Shown here piece by piece: positions 1 to 8,245 of a DNA stretch of 64,000 nucleotides; positions within the stretch are counted from its first letter, which is position 1; each line of letters opens with the position of its first letter. Source of the DNA: Planomicrobium sp. CPCC 101079 (GTDB taxonomy: Bacteria > Bacillota > Bacilli > Bacillales_A > Planococcaceae); assembly GCF_007859275.1 (NCBI RefSeq), contig NZ_VOHC01000028.1, forward strand, positions 248,001 to 312,000. The letters are read 5' to 3'. The notes under the pieces were generated by a model that was given only the letters and a program-made list of their open reading frames with translations, had not been told where the DNA came from and made no database searches. Both the position numbers and the translations under genes were made by a program.

Positions 1-558
1 CCGCAATGTATATGGAGTAACAACGCCTAATTTCGTCAAAAACATAATGACGACCGGCATTTCGAACACAATACCCACCGGAATGATCAAGTTAAACATA
101 AACGTAAAATACTGGTTCATCCCGTACGTCTCCGTTGCCCCAATGGACTGGTTAACGTCTGACATGAAATTCAACATCAATGGAAACAAAACAAAATAAC
201 TAAAACTTACACCTGCTATGAATAGCAGGAAAGATATCGGGATAAAAAGGAACGTTCCTTTTGCTTCCTGTTCCGATAAACCCGGCTTTACAAATAGCCA
301 GATTTGATGCAAAGCAATCGGCAATGTAATCAACAAGGCCAATATCAACGCACATTTGAAGTAGATCAAGATTCCATCTGTAAACCCGAATACGTTCCAT
401 TCTACATTGACTGCTGTCGGCTGCGACTTGATGTACTGCAAAGTTCTTGCAGCAGTTGCAAAACCGACTCCCAGGGAAATAATAAATGCTGCCGCAATAA
501 TGATAAGCCGTTTTCTTAGCTCAGCTAAGTGCTCGACAACTGTTTCTTCCTTATCCAT
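1..558 (-). CDS. tatC: Sec-independent protein translocase TatC, partial (C-terminus outside window)
   Basis: Multispanning core of the twin-arginine translocase, which binds Tat signal peptides and exports folded proteins across the cytoplasmic membrane. Translation from the ATG at 558 begins MDKEETVVEHLAELRKRL, the usual TatC start with the cytosolic HLxELRxR motif, followed by hydrophobic segments near residues 18-35, 75-95, 110-135 and 150-175. The 186 codons present are about three quarters of a usual TatC (about 250 residues); the frame is still open at base 1. It shares orientation with tatA upstream but is separated from it by about 435 bases and appears to have its own promoter. The Tat-signal protein at 1822 is a nearby probable cargo. 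Identification is confident. Confidence 0.93.
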   Translation of the reverse strand, partial: MDKEETVVEHLAELRKRLIIIAAAFIISLGVGFATAARTLQYIKSQPTAVNVEWNVFGFTDGILIYFKCALILALLITLPIALHQIWLFVKPGLSEQEAKGTFLFIPISFLLFIAGVSFSYFVLFPLMLNFMSDVNQSIGATETYGMNQYFTFMFNLIIPVGIVFEMPVVIMFLTKLGVVTPYTLR

Positions 559-696
559 ATCTTTAACCACCTACTTCGTTAACTCGGGAAACATGTCAAT
601 TCTGACAGCGAAAAACCCCATCGTCTTTCGTCAAAAGGCTTGTATCATGTGGAATTAAATGAATAAATTTTTGATTGTTGCTCTATTCCACTTGTA

Positions 697-724
697 ATTA
701 TACTCCTCATGCACAATTTGTAAA
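697..724 (-). promoter_or_regulatory. Putative SigA promoter of tatC
   Basis: Read on the minus strand, TTTACA (719-724) and TATAAT (697-702) are separated by 16 bases. The surrounding 50 or so bases closely resemble the region upstream of tatA, including an identical 15-mer at 717-731 and 1290-1304. The predicted leader to the tatC start is about 130 nt. Confidence 0.6.
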
Positions 725-731
725 TCATATA

Positions 732-918
732 GACATTCCTATTATTAAATTGTGAAGAGCTAGTAAACAAAACAGACAAAATTCCTCTGCAAGAAGCTGT
801 AACAGTGATCAGCCAAGCTCCTAGCAAGCTTATGCTGCAAAACAGCTGTAAAGCATTTGAAGCTCAGGAATCATCTGTGTGACCGACTTTCTTCCATATA
901 ACTTTTCTCCACCAAAAG
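732..918. other. Non-coding stretch between tatA terminator and tatC promoter
   Basis: No credible gene. Together with the tatC leader (559-696) this makes a gap of about 435 bases between tatA and tatC. I see only the tatC promoter module, AT-rich sequence and the tatA terminator at its right edge. Confidence 0.4.
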
Positions 919-956
919 AAGGCAACCTCTCTTAACTGAGAAAGAGTTGCCTTTTT
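919..956 (-). terminator. Rho-independent terminator after tatA
   Basis: AAGGCAAC-type arm at 919-930 pairs with AGAGTTGCCTT at 943-953, with T-rich flanks on both strands. It lies downstream of the tatA stop and so separates tatA from tatC transcription. Confidence 0.7.
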
Positions 957-993
957 CTATTGTGCATCAAAATGCAAGAAAATTATCAATGGC

Positions 994-1185
994 TTATTTA
1001 TGAGCTTTTTCTTCAGGTCGGGATTCTGTTGCGACTTCATCCACAACTTCTTTTGTCGAATTTTTAAACTCCCTCAATGTTAAGCCGACCGATCTGCCGA
1101 GCTGCGGCAATTTCGCCGGTCCGAATATGATCAAAGCAATAATCAAGATCAAAATTAAGCCTGGCACACCGATATTTGGCATCAC
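994..1185 (-). CDS. tatA: Twin-arginine translocase subunit TatA (TatA/E family)
   Basis: Pore-forming subunit of the Tat exporter. The 63-residue product has one N-terminal membrane helix (about residues 5-22), the conserved [11 protein letters not shown] hinge (about 22-32) and an amphipathic helix with a charged tail, which is the whole TatA architecture. The ATG at 1185 follows a GGAGG-like site. Length is typical of minimal Bacillales TatA proteins. tatC lies downstream on the same strand, but a hairpin and a second promoter lie between, so the two are probably transcribed separately. Whether it serves only the GMC dehydrogenase system at 1822-4327 or general Tat export cannot be told from sequence. 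Confidence 0.95.
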   Translation of the reverse strand: MMPNIGVPGLILILIIALIIFGPAKLPQLGRSVGLTLREFKNSTKEVVDEVATESRPEEKAHK

Positions 1186-1269
1186 TTATTCCTCCTTGCA
1201 AGCACTGGCCTTTTCTTCTTTTCCAATGACAACCAGGAAAAGAAGGATTGACGTTTGTTTCTATTTGTT

Positions 1270-1297
1270 ATTATACTCGTGAGTAGTATTTTGTAAA
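1270..1297 (-). promoter_or_regulatory. Putative SigA promoter of tatA
   Basis: Minus-strand TTTACA (1292-1297), 16-base spacer, TATAAT (1270-1275). Sequence, spacing and flanks match the promoter in front of tatC at 697-724, suggesting a duplicated promoter module. Confidence 0.6.
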
Positions 1298-1340
1298 TCA
1301 TATATTTTAGGTTATTATTTTTAAGAGGCAGGTGAATAAA

Positions 1341-1595
1341 ATGACACAACATAGCAACGAGGAATTGAGATTGATCAACCAATTACTCTTAGCCATATTT
1401 CTAGTAACAGATTTTGGCTACTTTTTATATTTGAACCATCCCGTTTTCCCATGGTTTACATTAGCAGGGGCAGCTGTAGGGTTAGCTATTATCGTATATT
1501 GCTGGTCTGGCACAAAATATTGGCTGTTCAACACCATATTGCTGCTAAGCACAGCGGTGTTCTCAGTGGTATACAACTTCAATGCTATCCTTTAA
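1341..1595 (+). CDS. Small integral membrane protein of unknown function
   Basis: An 84-residue protein with three likely membrane helices (roughly residues 12-32, 38-56 and 60-80) and a short charged N-terminus. I chose the ATG at 1341, preceded by AGGTG at about 6 bases, over the in-frame GTG at 1332, which would sit on the ribosome-binding site. It is divergent from tatA, with only about 155 bases between the starts, and is followed by a strong terminator, so it forms a single-gene unit. I recognise no family and no catalytic motif. Its position between tatA and a Tat-exported dehydrogenase is suggestive but not evidence of a link. Confidence 0.7.
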   Translation: MTQHSNEELRLINQLLLAIFLVTDFGYFLYLNHPVFPWFTLAGAAVGLAIIVYCWSGTKYWLFNTILLLSTAVFSVVYNFNAIL

Positions 1596-1607
1596 ATCTC
1601 CGCTTCT

Positions 1608-1647
1608 AAAAGAAAGGCCTTCATTTCCGATGAAGGCCTTTCTTTTT
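1608..1647 (+). terminator. Rho-independent terminator
   Basis: Perfect stem AGAAAGGCCTTCA / TGAAGGCCTTTCT followed by a T run; ends the small membrane protein gene. Confidence 0.85.
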
Positions 1648-1660
1648 TGAAATTCATTTC

Positions 1661-1676
1661 ATAACCTATAGGTTAT
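1661..1676. promoter_or_regulatory. Perfect 16-bp palindrome upstream of the GMC dehydrogenase operon
   Basis: ATAACCTATAGGTTAT is a perfect inverted repeat. A TATAAT hexamer follows at 1722-1727, about 45 bases downstream, so the palindrome sits where an activator or repressor could bind. The binding protein is unknown; the LysR regulator at 4499 is one candidate. Confidence 0.4.
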
Positions 1677-1821
1677 CTGTTTTTATATAAATTGGTATTA
1701 TATTTTTAATTGTTATCGGAGTATAATTTCGTTTTGTATGTACGTCAGCTGATGTTCAAGTTTTATATATCTGCTTTACCCTGTTTTTCTCAGCTTTTTA
1801 ACAAATCTGGAGGTTTTACTT

Positions 1822-2583
1822 ATGGAAGAAAACAAAGAAATCACCAAAAAAGGGACTACTAGACGAACCTTTTTGAAAAATACAGGAATGACAGTAGGCG
1901 GAATTGTATTAGGAGGGGCCGTCGGCAGTTTGTTTGGCGTCAATGCTGAAACCACTTCAAAATCCTCAGCCCACCCCGCATCCCCTGCATTAACGGTTAA
2001 TCCAGCAGAAGCCTTGATGTTCTTCACACCCGAACAATATCAATTGACCCAAGCGGCTGCTGAGCGTATTTATCCGAAAGATGAAAACGGGCCTGGGGCC
2101 ATGGAATTGAATGCAGCAATCTATATCGACCACCAATTGGCCGGTTCATGGGGCATCAACGCCAAGGAATATATGTCCGGCCCATTTTACGAAGCCGAAG
2201 AAACTCAAGGAAGCCAAATCAGGATTTTGCGCAAAGACCTATTTTTGCTGGGGTTAAAAGCTTTGGATTCATATAGCACCAAAAAATTCGATGCAAGATT
2301 TGTCGACCTGGAAGCTGAACAACAAGACCAGGTTTTAACAGATTTCAGTGAAGATAAAGCCCCTAAAATCTCTTCAGTCCGATCCAGCAATTTCTTTAAT
2401 TTATTACGCACACTTACAATCGAAGGCGTGTACGCCGATCCTTTATACGGCGGCAACAAAAACATGGAGGGCTGGGCAATGCGGAAATTCCCTGGTTCCC
2501 GGATGAGCTATACCCAAGAAATCCAAAAAGAAGAATTTGTAAAATTGGATCCACAAGGCCTTAACAGCCATATGGGTCATTGA
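1822..2583 (+). CDS. Gluconate 2-dehydrogenase subunit 3 family protein with Tat signal
   Basis: Small subunit of a membrane-associated GMC-type dehydrogenase. The N-terminus carries a Tat signal with the twin arginines at residues 14-15 (RRTFLK) followed by a glycine-rich hydrophobic stretch to about residue 38. The body has the subunit 3 layout, with a FFTPEQYQLTQAAAERIYP-type opening near residue 70 and a C-terminal GNKNMEGWAMRKFPG segment. It begins after a GGAGG site with 8-base spacing and lies 22 bases upstream of the large FAD subunit. In this family the small subunit guides and escorts the flavoprotein out through the Tat pore, fitting the tatA/tatC genes next door. The sugar or alcohol substrate is not decided by the sequence. 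Confidence 0.88.
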   Translation: MEENKEITKKGTTRRTFLKNTGMTVGGIVLGGAVGSLFGVNAETTSKSSAHPASPALTVNPAEALMFFTPEQYQLTQAAAERIYPKDENGPGAMELNAAIYIDHQLAGSWGINAKEYMSGPFYEAEETQGSQIRILRKDLFLLGLKALDSYSTKKFDARFVDLEAEQQDQVLTDFSEDKAPKISSVRSSNFFNLLRTLTIEGVYADPLYGGNKNMEGWAMRKFPGSRMSYTQEIQKEEFVKLDPQGLNSHMGH

Positions 2584-2605
2584 TGATAGGAAGGATTGAA
2601 AACTA

Positions 2606-4327
2606 ATGGCAAAAAAATTACCTAAAGTTCCCGTTGTCATCGTCGGCATGGGTTGGGCCGGTGGAATCGTAGCAGCTGAACTTACAAAAGCAGGAATCAA
2701 CGTGGTTGGACTAGAACGCGGAAAAGAGAGAAAAACCGCCGACTATGCCATGGGACATGACGAATTGCGTTATCAGCATCGCGAAGAGTTGATGCAGGAT
2801 CTTTCAAAAGAGACAATTACGAGCCGAAACAATGAAAAAATGCGTGCTCTTCCAATGCGCGATTACGGTACATTTATTGTCGGAGACGGCGTTGGAGGTG
2901 CCGGCAGCCACTGGAACGGCCAAACTTACCGCTTCCTTCCATACGATTTTGAAATCAAAACCAAAACAGTTGAACGATACGGAGAAGATAAAATCAGCAA
3001 GGATATGCCACTTCAAGACTGGGGCATTACATATGATGAGATTGAACCGTATTATGACACATTCGAGAAAATGGCTGGCATTTCCGGGGAAACCGTCGAA
3101 GGGTTTGGCTATGGTCCCCGCCAAAATCCATATCCGACCGGTCCTATGTTAAAAACACCAATAATGAAAATGTTTGAAGCTGCGACTAAAAATCTTGGTT
3201 ATTCACCATACGTCATTCCATCCGGCAATTTATCTGAATCCTACAAGAATCCAGATGGCATTTCACGCGGTGCCTGCCAATACTGCGCATACTGCGAAAA
3301 CTTCGGATGTGAGTACGGTGCAAAAGCCGATCCCGCCGTTACGGTTATTCCTGTAGCGCAGCAAACAGGAAACCTGGACCTTCGCACCCACTCGAATGTC
3401 ATTGAAATTTTAAACAACGGCTCCAAAGCGACTGGTGTCGTTTATGTAGATTCAATTACAGGTGAAGAATTCGAGCAGCCGGCGGAAGTTGTTGTTATAG
3501 CAAGTTATGTGTATAACAATGTAAGACTGTTGTTGAACTCTGGTCTAGGCCGTCCTTATGATTCAGCCACTCAAACTGGGGTAATCGGCAAAAACTACTG
3601 CTATCAAGTAAGTTCAGCTTCATCGATGCTGTTCTTTGAAGATAAGGAATTCAACTTATACGGTGGAGCTGGAGCGCTTGGCATCGAAATTCCTGATTTT
3701 GTCGGAGATGCTTTTGACCATACCAATGAAAAGTTCCTTCATGGCGCCGGCATTCGCGTAACCCAGTATGGCAACCGCCCGATTGCCAATAATGTAGTTC
3801 CAGGCGACACGCCAAAATGGGGAGCGGAATTCAAAAAAGCATCTATTAAATATGCAAATAGCTATTTCCCGGTCAAATCCCAAGGGGCGAGCATGCCACA
3901 TCGCTACAACTACCTTGATTTGGATCCGACGTATAAGGATGCTTACGGCAAGCCGTTATTGCGCATGACTTTCGATTATACAGAACAAGACAAAGAGCTA
4001 GTCAAATTCATGGCTAAAAAGACTCATGAAATCGCGGAGAAAATTGGCGCCGATATTATTCAAACCAATGACGTCCAAAATGATTTTAATGTCAACAAAG
4101 ATACGAACACCCATAACACAGGAGGCGTTATTATGGGCGCGGATCCGGAAACGTCTGCAGTAAACTCTTACCTTCAAATGTGGGATGCAGAAAACGTTTT
4201 TGTGGTGGGAGCATCCGCCTTCCCTCACAACAGCTCGTTCAATCCGACCGCTACGCTTGGCGCCCTTTCTTATCGGGCATCAGAAGGAATACAAATGTTC
4301 CTGAAAAAAGGCGGCTCTCTTGTTTAG
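2606..4327 (+). CDS. GMC family FAD-dependent dehydrogenase, gluconate/glucose dehydrogenase large-subunit type
   Basis: Flavoprotein oxidising a sugar, sugar acid or alcohol. It opens with the FAD-binding GMGWAGG motif (residues 14-20) and ends with the GMC signature around HNSSFNPTATLGA (about 541-553), which supplies the active-site histidine. In the middle is a cysteine cluster, C224, C227, C230 and C235, in a CxxCxxCx4CxxGAK pattern; related FAD-dependent sugar dehydrogenases bind an Fe-S cluster at the equivalent place. No signal peptide is present, so export must depend on the Tat-signal partner upstream. A cytochrome c subunit, usual in Gram-negative relatives, is absent here, so the electron acceptor is unknown. 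Length 573 residues is normal. Confidence 0.9.
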   Translation: MAKKLPKVPVVIVGMGWAGGIVAAELTKAGINVVGLERGKERKTADYAMGHDELRYQHREELMQDLSKETITSRNNEKMRALPMRDYGTFIVGDGVGGAGSHWNGQTYRFLPYDFEIKTKTVERYGEDKISKDMPLQDWGITYDEIEPYYDTFEKMAGISGETVEGFGYGPRQNPYPTGPMLKTPIMKMFEAATKNLGYSPYVIPSGNLSESYKNPDGISRGACQYCAYCENFGCEYGAKADPAVTVIPVAQQTGNLDLRTHSNVIEILNNGSKATGVVYVDSITGEEFEQPAEVVVIASYVYNNVRLLLNSGLGRPYDSATQTGVIGKNYCYQVSSASSMLFFEDKEFNLYGGAGALGIEIPDFVGDAFDHTNEKFLHGAGIRVTQYGNRPIANNVVPGDTPKWGAEFKKASIKYANSYFPVKSQGASMPHRYNYLDLDPTYKDAYGKPLLRMTFDYTEQDKELVKFMAKKTHEIAEKIGADIIQTNDVQNDFNVNKDTNTHNTGGVIMGADPETSAVNSYLQMWDAENVFVVGASAFPHNSSFNPTATLGALSYRASEGIQMFLKKGGSLV

Positions 4328-4346
4328 TCAGCTTTCTAATCTTTTT

Positions 4347-4378
4347 GCTGCAGGTCTATAGAACCTGCAGCTTTTTTT
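4347..4378 (+). terminator. Rho-independent terminator of the GMC operon
   Basis: GCTGCAGGT / ACCTGCAGC stem with a short loop followed by seven or more Ts. Confidence 0.9.
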
Positions 4379-4498
4379 ATATCCCGCTTTTCCTTCTAAA
4401 AAGCCTTTTGCTGGCAGTTGGTTTACTTATTTGCGAAACTCGGCTCACATCGACTACAATAGGAGAATTGGTTCTATGTTTCGAAAGGGGTAGGCCGC

Positions 4499-5401
4499 AT
4501 GGATTTGTTGCAATTAAAGTATTTCCAAGAGGTGGCAAAACACCAGCACTTAACAAAAGCCGCACAAGAATTGAATGTTTCCCAACCCGCTTTAAGCAAA
4601 ATGATATCTAAACTGGAACAGCGCTTGGGTTATCAGTTGTTTGATCGCACCGGACGCCAAATCAGGCTGAATAATTTAGGGGAAGCCTATTTGAAAATAG
4701 TCGAGAATGTCTTTTTGGAGCTGCAAAAAGGGGAAAAAGAACTTGCATTTTTAACCGAAAAACAAAACGAACTCATTTCAGTTGCGGTAACCATTCCAAC
4801 GATTCTGCCACAACTGCTGGGAGGATTTCTGGAACATCGCCCAAAAGCACGATTCCGCCAGTATCAAGCTTTCGCCGATCGGATGAAGACGCAGCTTGAG
4901 ACTGGAGAAATCGATGTCGGCATCTCGACTTTCCCTATCGAAGGAAACAATATCGAATGGTATCCAATCATCGAAGAAGAAGTTCTGTTGGCGGTTCCAC
5001 TATCCCATCCTTTAGCGGAGCGAAAAAGCATCTATTTGCATGAAGTGGAAAATGATCCGTTCATCGTCATGCCTCCTGGCTATGGATTCCGGCAGATGAC
5101 GGAAAACTTTTGTGCTGAAGCAGGATTTTATCCGGATTTTGCTTTTGAGGGAGACGAAACCGGGGTCACATATGAACTCGTAGAAAAAGGGCTAGGCATC
5201 GCCTTTAGCCCCTCCATGATCAGAAGCCAGCGCCTCTCTTCTTTAAAGCTGGCCGAACTCAATATTATTGAACCCAAATGCACCCGTTCCGTCGGATTGA
5301 TATGGCATAAAGAACGGACCCAAACCAAGACTGCACAAGAATTCATTGCATACACCATCGAATTTTTAGAAAAAGCAAAAACCAGTTTTGAAAAGCAATA
5401 A
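4499..5401 (+). CDS. LysR family transcriptional regulator
   Basis: DNA-binding regulator of 300 residues. The winged helix-turn-helix occupies about residues 1-60 (LTKAAQELNVSQPALSKMI is the recognition region), with a long linker helix and a C-terminal periplasmic-binding-like effector domain from about 90 to 295 (LysR substrate-binding fold). Start ATG at 4499 follows AAAGGGG with suitable spacing. It is separated from the upstream GMC operon by a terminator and from the minus-strand gene at 5423 by 21 bases, so it is transcribed alone. Its target and inducer are unknown; the adjacent GMC dehydrogenase operon, with a palindrome upstream, is the nearest candidate. It resembles the GltC/YwbI-like group only at general level. 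Confidence 0.9.
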   Translation: MDLLQLKYFQEVAKHQHLTKAAQELNVSQPALSKMISKLEQRLGYQLFDRTGRQIRLNNLGEAYLKIVENVFLELQKGEKELAFLTEKQNELISVAVTIPTILPQLLGGFLEHRPKARFRQYQAFADRMKTQLETGEIDVGISTFPIEGNNIEWYPIIEEEVLLAVPLSHPLAERKSIYLHEVENDPFIVMPPGYGFRQMTENFCAEAGFYPDFAFEGDETGVTYELVEKGLGIAFSPSMIRSQRLSSLKLAELNIIEPKCTRSVGLIWHKERTQTKTAQEFIAYTIEFLEKAKTSFEKQ

Positions 5402-5422
5402 CTTATGTAAAGGGTTTCCCCA

Positions 5423-6379
5423 TTAATAACCATCGCCTTCCGCGAGGGTGAGTTCGGGGAAATCCTTTTCAATTACTTCGAACATATCATTTTCTGCCAA
5501 GTATTCGAACAGCTCTTCTTCTCCCGCTTTGCAGAATTTACGGGAATCTTCTGGATTGTGAAATTCGATAATATACTTTTTCCTTCTATTTTTCGCAATC
5601 ACATAAACATCCATGTCGTGATACTTTCTCACAGTTTGCAAGTTTTGGTTTTCAATAATCGAAGCTGCGTCCATTTTATTCAGATAAGTATACAAAAAAG
5701 CTTCCGAGCGTTTTTGCTCCGCTGAGATAAAACTCATTTTCTCATGATGCTTATTGATAAACCGCTCTGTCAACTGTTGATGGAAGGAGATAGTCCCCCA
5801 TTCCACCTTGTCACGATGCTTTTCGATAAATCTTTCTGACAACACCTGCATGCGGGTAATTTCATGCCAGTCCACATGGCGTTTGTGGCGGTCGATCAAC
5901 TGCATCGGCAATTTTTGGCACTTTGAAAGGCAATGCCATGATAACTTTTCTTGGTGCCGCTCAATAAACGCCGGGGACAGCCCTTTGCCATTAGCAAGCT
6001 GTTGTTTCATCGAGACAATCGTCCAATATTCGCGTTCATCAAATGGCAGCCCTTCCTTCTCGTATAAGGTTTGCTGGCGTCTGCTTAACTTTTCTGTCTC
6101 TACTTGCCATTTTTCTTCTGAAGCAAACTCCTCGATGAAGCCTTCCGAAACTTGTTGATGCTGTATTACTTCTTTCCAATATAAGCGGCCGCCGAATTCC
6201 CGGACGAATATTTCAGGCAATACCTGAAATTCAGAAACCAACTTCCAGTTTACTTGGTCACTATTTTCTCGCAAAAAGTTTTCTGACAGCTCTTCATCTC
6301 TGCTGACGGCGTTCCATGATACCGAACGCTTGTCTTTATAGCCTTTCTCTTCGAGCAATTCTGCCAAGGAATCAATCAT
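5423..6379 (-). CDS. Protein of tandem 23-residue repeats, unknown function
   Basis: A 318-residue protein built largely of a repeat of the form LSExFIExHxxxVxWxxISxxQ, with period 23. Units start at about residues 31, 54, 77, 134, 157, 180, 203 and 225, with one diverged gap between 77 and 134. The repeats are followed by an acidic C-terminal region of about 70 residues without repeats. There is no signal peptide or membrane segment, so it is probably cytosolic. The ATG at 6379 is preceded by GAGAGTGG; an in-frame TTG at 6400 has no ribosome-binding site. Similar repeats occur in poorly studied proteins of bacteria, phages and large viruses, from memory. Function is unknown; a solenoid binding scaffold is a guess. 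Confidence 0.75.
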   Translation of the reverse strand: MIDSLAELLEEKGYKDKRSVSWNAVSRDEELSENFLRENSDQVNWKLVSEFQVLPEIFVREFGGRLYWKEVIQHQQVSEGFIEEFASEEKWQVETEKLSRRQQTLYEKEGLPFDEREYWTIVSMKQQLANGKGLSPAFIERHQEKLSWHCLSKCQKLPMQLIDRHKRHVDWHEITRMQVLSERFIEKHRDKVEWGTISFHQQLTERFINKHHEKMSFISAEQKRSEAFLYTYLNKMDAASIIENQNLQTVRKYHDMDVYVIAKNRRKKYIIEFHNPEDSRKFCKAGEEELFEYLAENDMFEVIEKDFPELTLAEGDGY

Positions 6380-6553
6380 AAGTTCCACTCTCTTTTCCAA
6401 TTGATGTCATTATTATTTTATTCCCTCTTGAAAAATGATAAAACGGAAAGTTTTCAGCTTATACAATCCAAGTTTCGTTATCTTGCGCTTTCATTGCAAA
6501 AGCGTTGATAGGACAACTGCTGAGTGTATACTGTGAGTAGAGGTGATGGAAGA

Positions 6554-7144
6554 ATGAAAACGCAAAAAACTTTTTCAATTCCAGCGATTTACTGGAAAGC
6601 CATCATGGAAAACGATCCGGCATTCGACGACCAGTTTTTTTACGGTGTTCAAACAACCGGTATTTTTTGCCGCCCTTCGTGCAAATCCCGCTTGCCCAAC
6701 AAAGAAAATGTCCGTATTTTCAAGAATGCTTTTATCGCCCTCGAACAAGGCTACCGGCCTTGCAAACGGTGCAAACCGGATGGATTGAAGCTGCCTGCGG
6801 AAGAATGGAGCCAGCAAATCATGGAATGGTTAGACATCTATTTCGCCGAAGATGTAACACTGGAAAAACTTGCTGATACTTTTCATAGCAGTCCCTATCA
6901 TTTACAGCGATCATTCAAACGATCAACAGGACGTTCGCCTTTATCTTATCTCCAACAAAAGCGGTTGGAAAAAGCCGTACAAGAGCTATTAACGACCAAC
7001 CGCTCTGTCGCTGATATCGCCGGAGCTGTTGGATTCTTGAATACGCCTTATTTTATAACGTTATTCAAAAAAAAGACCGACCAAACGCCGGCCCAATTCC
7101 GAAGAGGAGTGAACCACAATGAAGCAAAGCGAACAAGTGATTGA
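6554..7144 (+). CDS. adaA: AdaA-type methylphosphotriester-DNA repair protein and AraC-family activator
   Basis: Sensor and activator of the adaptive response to alkylation. The N-terminal zinc domain has the four cysteines C39, C43, C70 and C73 in the FCRPSC and CKRC motifs; in Ada proteins the first of these takes the methyl group from DNA phosphotriesters and switches the protein to an activator. An AraC-type pair of helix-turn-helix motifs follows from about residue 90 to 190. The ATG at 6554 follows AGAGGTGATG with 8-base spacing, giving 196 residues, close to B. subtilis AdaA. It overlaps the downstream methyltransferase gene by 26 bases, the adaA-adaB order of B. subtilis. Regulation is probably autoactivation. 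Confidence 0.93.
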   Translation: MKTQKTFSIPAIYWKAIMENDPAFDDQFFYGVQTTGIFCRPSCKSRLPNKENVRIFKNAFIALEQGYRPCKRCKPDGLKLPAEEWSQQIMEWLDIYFAEDVTLEKLADTFHSSPYHLQRSFKRSTGRSPLSYLQQKRLEKAVQELLTTNRSVADIAGAVGFLNTPYFITLFKKKTDQTPAQFRRGVNHNEAKRTSD

Positions 7145-7637
7145 GTGGACAGTTCTAGAACATGGACAGTGGGAGCTTTATGTGGCGAAAACAAACAAAG
7201 GGCTCTGCTATATCGGGTCCCCTGCCAGTTCTTTTGAAGAATTCAAAGCCTATTTCGCCAAACGCTATCCCGCTTTTGCCCTGATCGAAAACCCTGAAAC
7301 GTTAGCGCCATATGTCCAAGAATTGACAGATTACTTTAGCGGAGCTAAACAAACTTTCTCGCTGCCCATCGACGTCAAAGGAACTCCTTTTCAGGAAGAA
7401 ATTTGGCGCGCTTTACAGGCGATTCCTTACGGAAAAACAGTTTCCTATTCGGAAATTGCAGAACGCATTAACCGGCCATCCGCCGCCCGAGCAGTCGGCA
7501 GCGCTATCGGGGCCAACCCTCTCCTTATCTTGGTGCCTTGTCACCGCGTAATCGGTAAAAACGGAGCTATCAGCGGCTACCGGGGCGGCATGGAACTTAA
7601 GCGGTTCCTGTTGGACTTAGAGCTTCAAAAGACATGA
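7119..7637 (+). CDS. adaB: Methylated-DNA--protein-cysteine S-methyltransferase (AdaB/Ogt)
   Basis: Suicide repair enzyme removing methyl groups from O6-methylguanine in DNA. The catalytic motif PCHRV has its acceptor cysteine at residue 141, and the DNA-binding stretch RAVGSAIGANPL precedes it at about 124-135. Length 172 is normal for the family. The ATG at 7119 has GAGGAGTG upstream and lies inside the end of adaA, so translation is probably coupled. A strong hairpin starts at the stop codon. The two-gene layout corresponds to the B. subtilis ada operon rather than the fused enterobacterial Ada. Confidence 0.93.
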   Translation: MKQSEQVIEWTVLEHGQWELYVAKTNKGLCYIGSPASSFEEFKAYFAKRYPAFALIENPETLAPYVQELTDYFSGAKQTFSLPIDVKGTPFQEEIWRALQAIPYGKTVSYSEIAERINRPSAARAVGSAIGANPLLILVPCHRVIGKNGAISGYRGGMELKRFLLDLELQKT

Positions 7638-7668
7638 AAAACCCCGCCAAAACTTTGGCGGGGTTTTA
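7637..7668 (+). terminator. Bidirectional terminator between adaB and tetR
   Basis: AAACCCCGCCAAA / TTTGGCGGGGTTTT stem; serves adaB on the plus strand and probably the TetR gene on the minus strand. Confidence 0.88.
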
Positions 7669-7675
7669 TTGCGCT

Positions 7676-8245
7676 TTACGCTTGGGGTGCGAGAATGCCA
7701 CTCAAGATAAAATCGGCATACATATCTGCCAATTCAGCCACGGAAAGCGAGCCTTCTGGATTGAACCATTGGTAGCTCCAGTTGGTGACGCCAAGAATTG
7801 CGAAAGTGATCATCTTCGGTTGCAAGCTTTCCCGGAATTCACCTGATTTAATGCCATTTTCAATGACCCGTTCAATATTCTCTCGGAACTCGGCGCGTTT
7901 TGCCCGGATGGTCGCCGCGTTTTCAGGTGATAAATGGCGGATTTCCCGGTAATACACTCGTCCAATCGCCCCTTGAGTTTCAATGTCGTGGATAAGCAGT
8001 TCCACAACTTTCACCAGTTTCCCCCGATTTGTTGATTCGGTTTCCAACATCGTCTTTTGCCTTCTCAATAAATCATCGATATAGCGAAGATGGATATCCA
8101 TAAGGAGAGCTTCTTTGCTTTTGAAATGATAATAAAACGAGCCTTTAGTGACGCCTAATGCGTCCACGATGTCTTGGATGGATGTTGCACTGAACCCTTT
8201 TTCCACAAACAGGTCGGTGCTTTGCTTCATCAATTCTGCTTTCAT
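7676..8245 (-). CDS. TetR/AcrR family transcriptional regulator
   Basis: Repressor of 189 residues. The helix-turn-helix covers about residues 5-50 (SIQDIVDALGVTKGSFYYHFKSKEALL), and the rest is an all-helical ligand domain. It lies immediately downstream of the fabG-maoC-maoC group on the same strand, with 131 bases between. Regulators of this kind near acyl-CoA metabolism genes (FadR of B. subtilis, PfmR and PaaR of Thermus) sense acyl-CoA and repress degradation genes. The candidate operator at 10054-10071, with the PfmR-like ATAC..CG..GTAT symmetry, stands before fabG. The ligand is not known. Confidence 0.9.
   Translation of the reverse strand: MKAELMKQSTDLFVEKGFSATSIQDIVDALGVTKGSFYYHFKSKEALLMDIHLRYIDDLLRRQKTMLETESTNRGKLVKVVELLIHDIETQGAIGRVYYREIRHLSPENAATIRAKRAEFRENIERVIENGIKSGEFRESLQPKMITFAILGVTNWSYQWFNPEGSLSVAELADMYADFILSGILAPQA

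Noticed and set aside
7634..7846. Short plus-strand frame after adaB
   Set aside because: It overlaps the terminator and is antisense to the TetR gene; it has no ribosome-binding site.
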